This document shows positions 62,304-64,000 of a stretch of 64,000 nt of DNA, piece after piece. This DNA is from Parapedobacter tibetensis. GTDB lineage: Bacteria > Bacteroidota > Bacteroidia > Sphingobacteriales > Sphingobacteriaceae. Both the position numbers and the translations under genes were made by a program. Each line of letters opens with the position of its first letter. Position 1 is the stretch's first letter. The stretch is from the NCBI RefSeq assembly GCF_024643205.1, contig NZ_JAMKQJ010000002.1, forward strand, positions 372,001 to 436,000. The letters run 5' to 3'. Under the pieces are notes generated by a model. That model saw only the letters and a list, made by a program, of their open reading frames with translations, did not search any database and was not told the origin of the DNA.

Positions 62304-64000
62304 CTAATTATTATGCAGCGTATCATAATCATCCATTGTGGTGCCGCTGCTAAAATGACGGATATTGTATGTAAACGATAGCATGAGGTACCGTTGTAGT
62401 ACATTGGATTGGGAATCTTCGATATAAGCTTCATTAATGTTGCGCCGGATATTATTGTTCTGCCCCAATAGGTCATAAACATTCAGGCTGATTTCAGCCC
62501 ATTCGCTTTTTAGCAATTTTTTCCCGATGGACATGTTTACGAGCAAGATACTATTGTCATAGCCTTCGGAAAGCCCGGTGTTAAGCTGATGGTTGATATC
62601 CAGCCGATATACGAGGCCTTGCCAAAGGATCCAGTTATAATTGATGCGCGTACTTTGGTTGAAATAATTGTTGCTCAATGCCGGACGGAGCGAATTTCTA
62701 ACGGTATTATAGGCTGAGCGAGTCCAGATATTGAAGTCAATACGGTCACTTATGTTGCTGCTTAGCGATAAGCCACCGCTATAATGCATCGAGTTTACCG
62801 CGTTTACTTCTTCATTAATCATCCCCGGGCTATGGCTATAACGGATACCACCATGGATATTGAAATTAGAAGGGATAAAGCGAACGGGTATGCCGTAATT
62901 GAAATACGACCGCAGGTCCCAATATCCATCGAGGTTTACCGGCCGGGTTAGCTGTGAACCACGTTCTAGAACAATGCCTTCGGCAACTTCCGTGGGCTCC
63001 TCGGCGATCGTGGTACTGCTGACTACATTGTTCGCAGTGAATGACGATTGGATATGGGCAAAGAAACTCTGCGCTGATTGCGGACTGTAACTTCGGTACC
63101 GCAGCCGCAACCTATTGCTGTATGATTGGTCGAGGTTCGGATTTCCTGTGCGGAGATGCAAGGGGTTGGAGTTATCAATGACTCCCTGTAAATCGCCAAT
63201 AGACGGCGTATTGGTTCGGGCATCGTAATCGAATTCTAAATTCTTGGAGTCCGTGAATTCATAGTCTACCCGGACTGATGGCAATAGGCTTTTGAATGTT
63301 CGCTCCAAGATAAACGGGCTAGGAAATTCCTGATCGTTTTTCAACTGGGTATGCTGAAATTCCGCCTCCACTTGTACACGGAGTTTCTCCAGTCGGTATT
63401 GGTAGCCCATTTCAGCTTCCTGCGACAGGTACGTGCTGTTGAACGTATTGCTCAATGCGGTATCGAGATGCCTTGAAGTGCCCTCACCGCCTAAATCATC
63501 GATGTTATAGGTTAGCTTGTCTGAATCATTGTTATTGTTGCCGATTTCATATTCAAGCTCGATGATTCCGTTTCTACCGATTGGTTCGGTATAGGAGAGG
63601 TCCGTTTCCCAAGAAAAGCCCTTGCGGGCCCGCGTCGTATGCTGGTTGATTATTTCTTCACGTTCCTCGGGATCGTAAAACACATTATTCGCTTGCCTAT
63701 CGGCATCGTCATCATTTCTGTAGTTGCCTGTATGGAGCCCTACCGTAAGGCTTCGACCTTTTTTCCCCAATCGCCGGCTGTAAAACAACCGGTTGTCAAA
63801 ATCAATATCAGTATTATGGGCTACTAAACCATTTTCTGTTTGATTGACAGGGCCATTTGCTGACACTGTATTCCCACTAAAATACGTGTTTTCCCTGTCT
63901 GCTTGTGTCGAAAAATTTGGCCGTATTAAGATTCGGTTGTTACTGTCAATATTGTATTCGAAACGCATATTGAATTGATGCTCCACATTCCTACGTGTAT
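62304..64000 (-). CDS. Outer-membrane beta-barrel receptor, C-terminal part (5' end outside window)
   Basis: At least 564 residues; the frame stays open to base 64000, and the GTG at 63986 is probably internal. The visible part is a beta barrel with alternating polar and aromatic strands (RILIRPNFSTQADRENTYF, RLFYSRRLGKKGRSLTVGLHTG, FNIWTRSAYNTVRNSL, WAEISLNVYDLLGQ) and ends in LMLSFTYNIRHF plus a polar tail. It resembles the OMP_b-brl_3-type TonB receptor barrels of Bacteroidota. The plug domain, if present, is before the window edge. Its composition is richer in G and C than the glycosyltransferase block. Confidence 0.85.
   Translation of the reverse strand, partial: TRRNVEHQFNMRFEYNIDSNNRILIRPNFSTQADRENTYFSGNTVSANGPVNQTENGLVAHNTDIDFDNRLFYSRRLGKKGRSLTVGLHTGNYRNDDDADRQANNVFYDPEEREEIINQHTTRARKGFSWETDLSYTEPIGRNGIIELEYEIGNNNNDSDKLTYNIDDLGGEGTSRHLDTALSNTFNSTYLSQEAEMGYQYRLEKLRVQVEAEFQHTQLKNDQEFPSPFILERTFKSLLPSVRVDYEFTDSKNLEFDYDARTNTPSIGDLQGVIDNSNPLHLRTGNPNLDQSYSNRLRLRYRSYSPQSAQSFFAHIQSSFTANNVVSSTTIAEEPTEVAEGIVLERGSQLTRPVNLDGYWDLRSYFNYGIPVRFIPSNFNIHGGIRYSHSPGMINEEVNAVNSMHYSGGLSLSSNISDRIDFNIWTRSAYNTVRNSLRPALSNNYFNQSTRINYNWILWQGLVYRLDINHQLNTGLSEGYDNSILLVNMSIGKKLLKSEWAEISLNVYDLLGQNNNIRRNINEAYIEDSQSNVLQRYLMLSFTYNIRHFSSGTTMDDYDTLHNN

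Noticed and set aside
1..64000. Search for tRNA, rRNA, integrase, transposase, phage or toxin-antitoxin genes
   Set aside because: None could be recognised by eye; a tRNAscan/Infernal and IS search would be needed to exclude small ones.

Overview
The window looks like the chromosome of a Bacteroidota member, most likely family Sphingobacteriaceae (Parapedobacter, Olivibacter, Sphingobacterium or Pedobacter type). The reasons are SusC/SusD pairs, an ECF sigma/FecR cassette, TlpA-like thioredoxins with a DUF4369 domain, Oar-like TonB receptors, and promoters of the Bacteroidota type (TTTG about 20 bases before TAnnTTTG). No rRNA, tRNA, CRISPR array, transposase or integrase was recognised.

Layout. 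(1) 0-3 kb: the end of a TlpA-like gene, a DUF4488 secreted protein, a serine beta-lactamase-like lipoprotein and a small CoA-binding protein. (2) 3-11.2 kb, minus strand: ECF sigma factor, FecR anti-sigma, SusC with an STN signalling domain, SusD and a TlpA-like lipid/periplasmic thioredoxin, with no degradative enzyme. (3) 11.2-14.8 kb: a repeat element, a FabH-like ketosynthase and two convergent LacI regulators whose ends overlap. (4) 15.3-37.9 kb, plus strand: a large catabolic locus holding a glycerophosphodiesterase-like lipoprotein, an Oar-like receptor, SusC/SusD, a heparinase/lyase-like secreted protein, the complete myo-inositol pathway (iolJ, B, C, D, a sodium symporter, iolA, iolE, iolG) and a GH88 unsaturated glucuronyl hydrolase. 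Four copies of a LacI-type palindrome (GCAAACcTTTGC or close) lie only in the gaps before these genes, which suggests one regulon. (5) 37.9-39.7 kb, minus: a prokaryotic ionotropic-glutamate-receptor-like protein and a methyltransferase. (6) 39.8-50.3 kb, minus: aspartate:alanine exchanger, aspartate 4-decarboxylase and asparaginase, then (after a terminator) a porin, TolC, HlyD and two ABC-2 permeases without an ATPase. (7) 50.6-59.5 kb: a small lipoprotein and nine glycosyltransferase-type genes in two converging arms. (8) 59.7-62.2 kb: Crp/Fnr regulator, nitroreductase, YdcZ-type transporter and GNAT acetyltransferase. (9) 62.3 kb to the end: the C-terminal part of an outer-membrane beta-barrel receptor.

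How the genes work together. The inositol locus imports or frees inositol and converts it to dihydroxyacetone phosphate and acetyl-CoA. The co-regulated lyase-like protein, GH88 enzyme and phosphodiesterase suggest that the natural substrate is a uronic-acid-bearing inositol glycan or lipid headgroup; the glucuronosyl-inositol phosphoceramides of plants fit the enzyme set. This is inference. The asparagine/aspartate genes make up a known proton-motive decarboxylation cycle. From about 39 to 62 kb the DNA is visibly richer in A and T than the flanks, so this part may have a different history.
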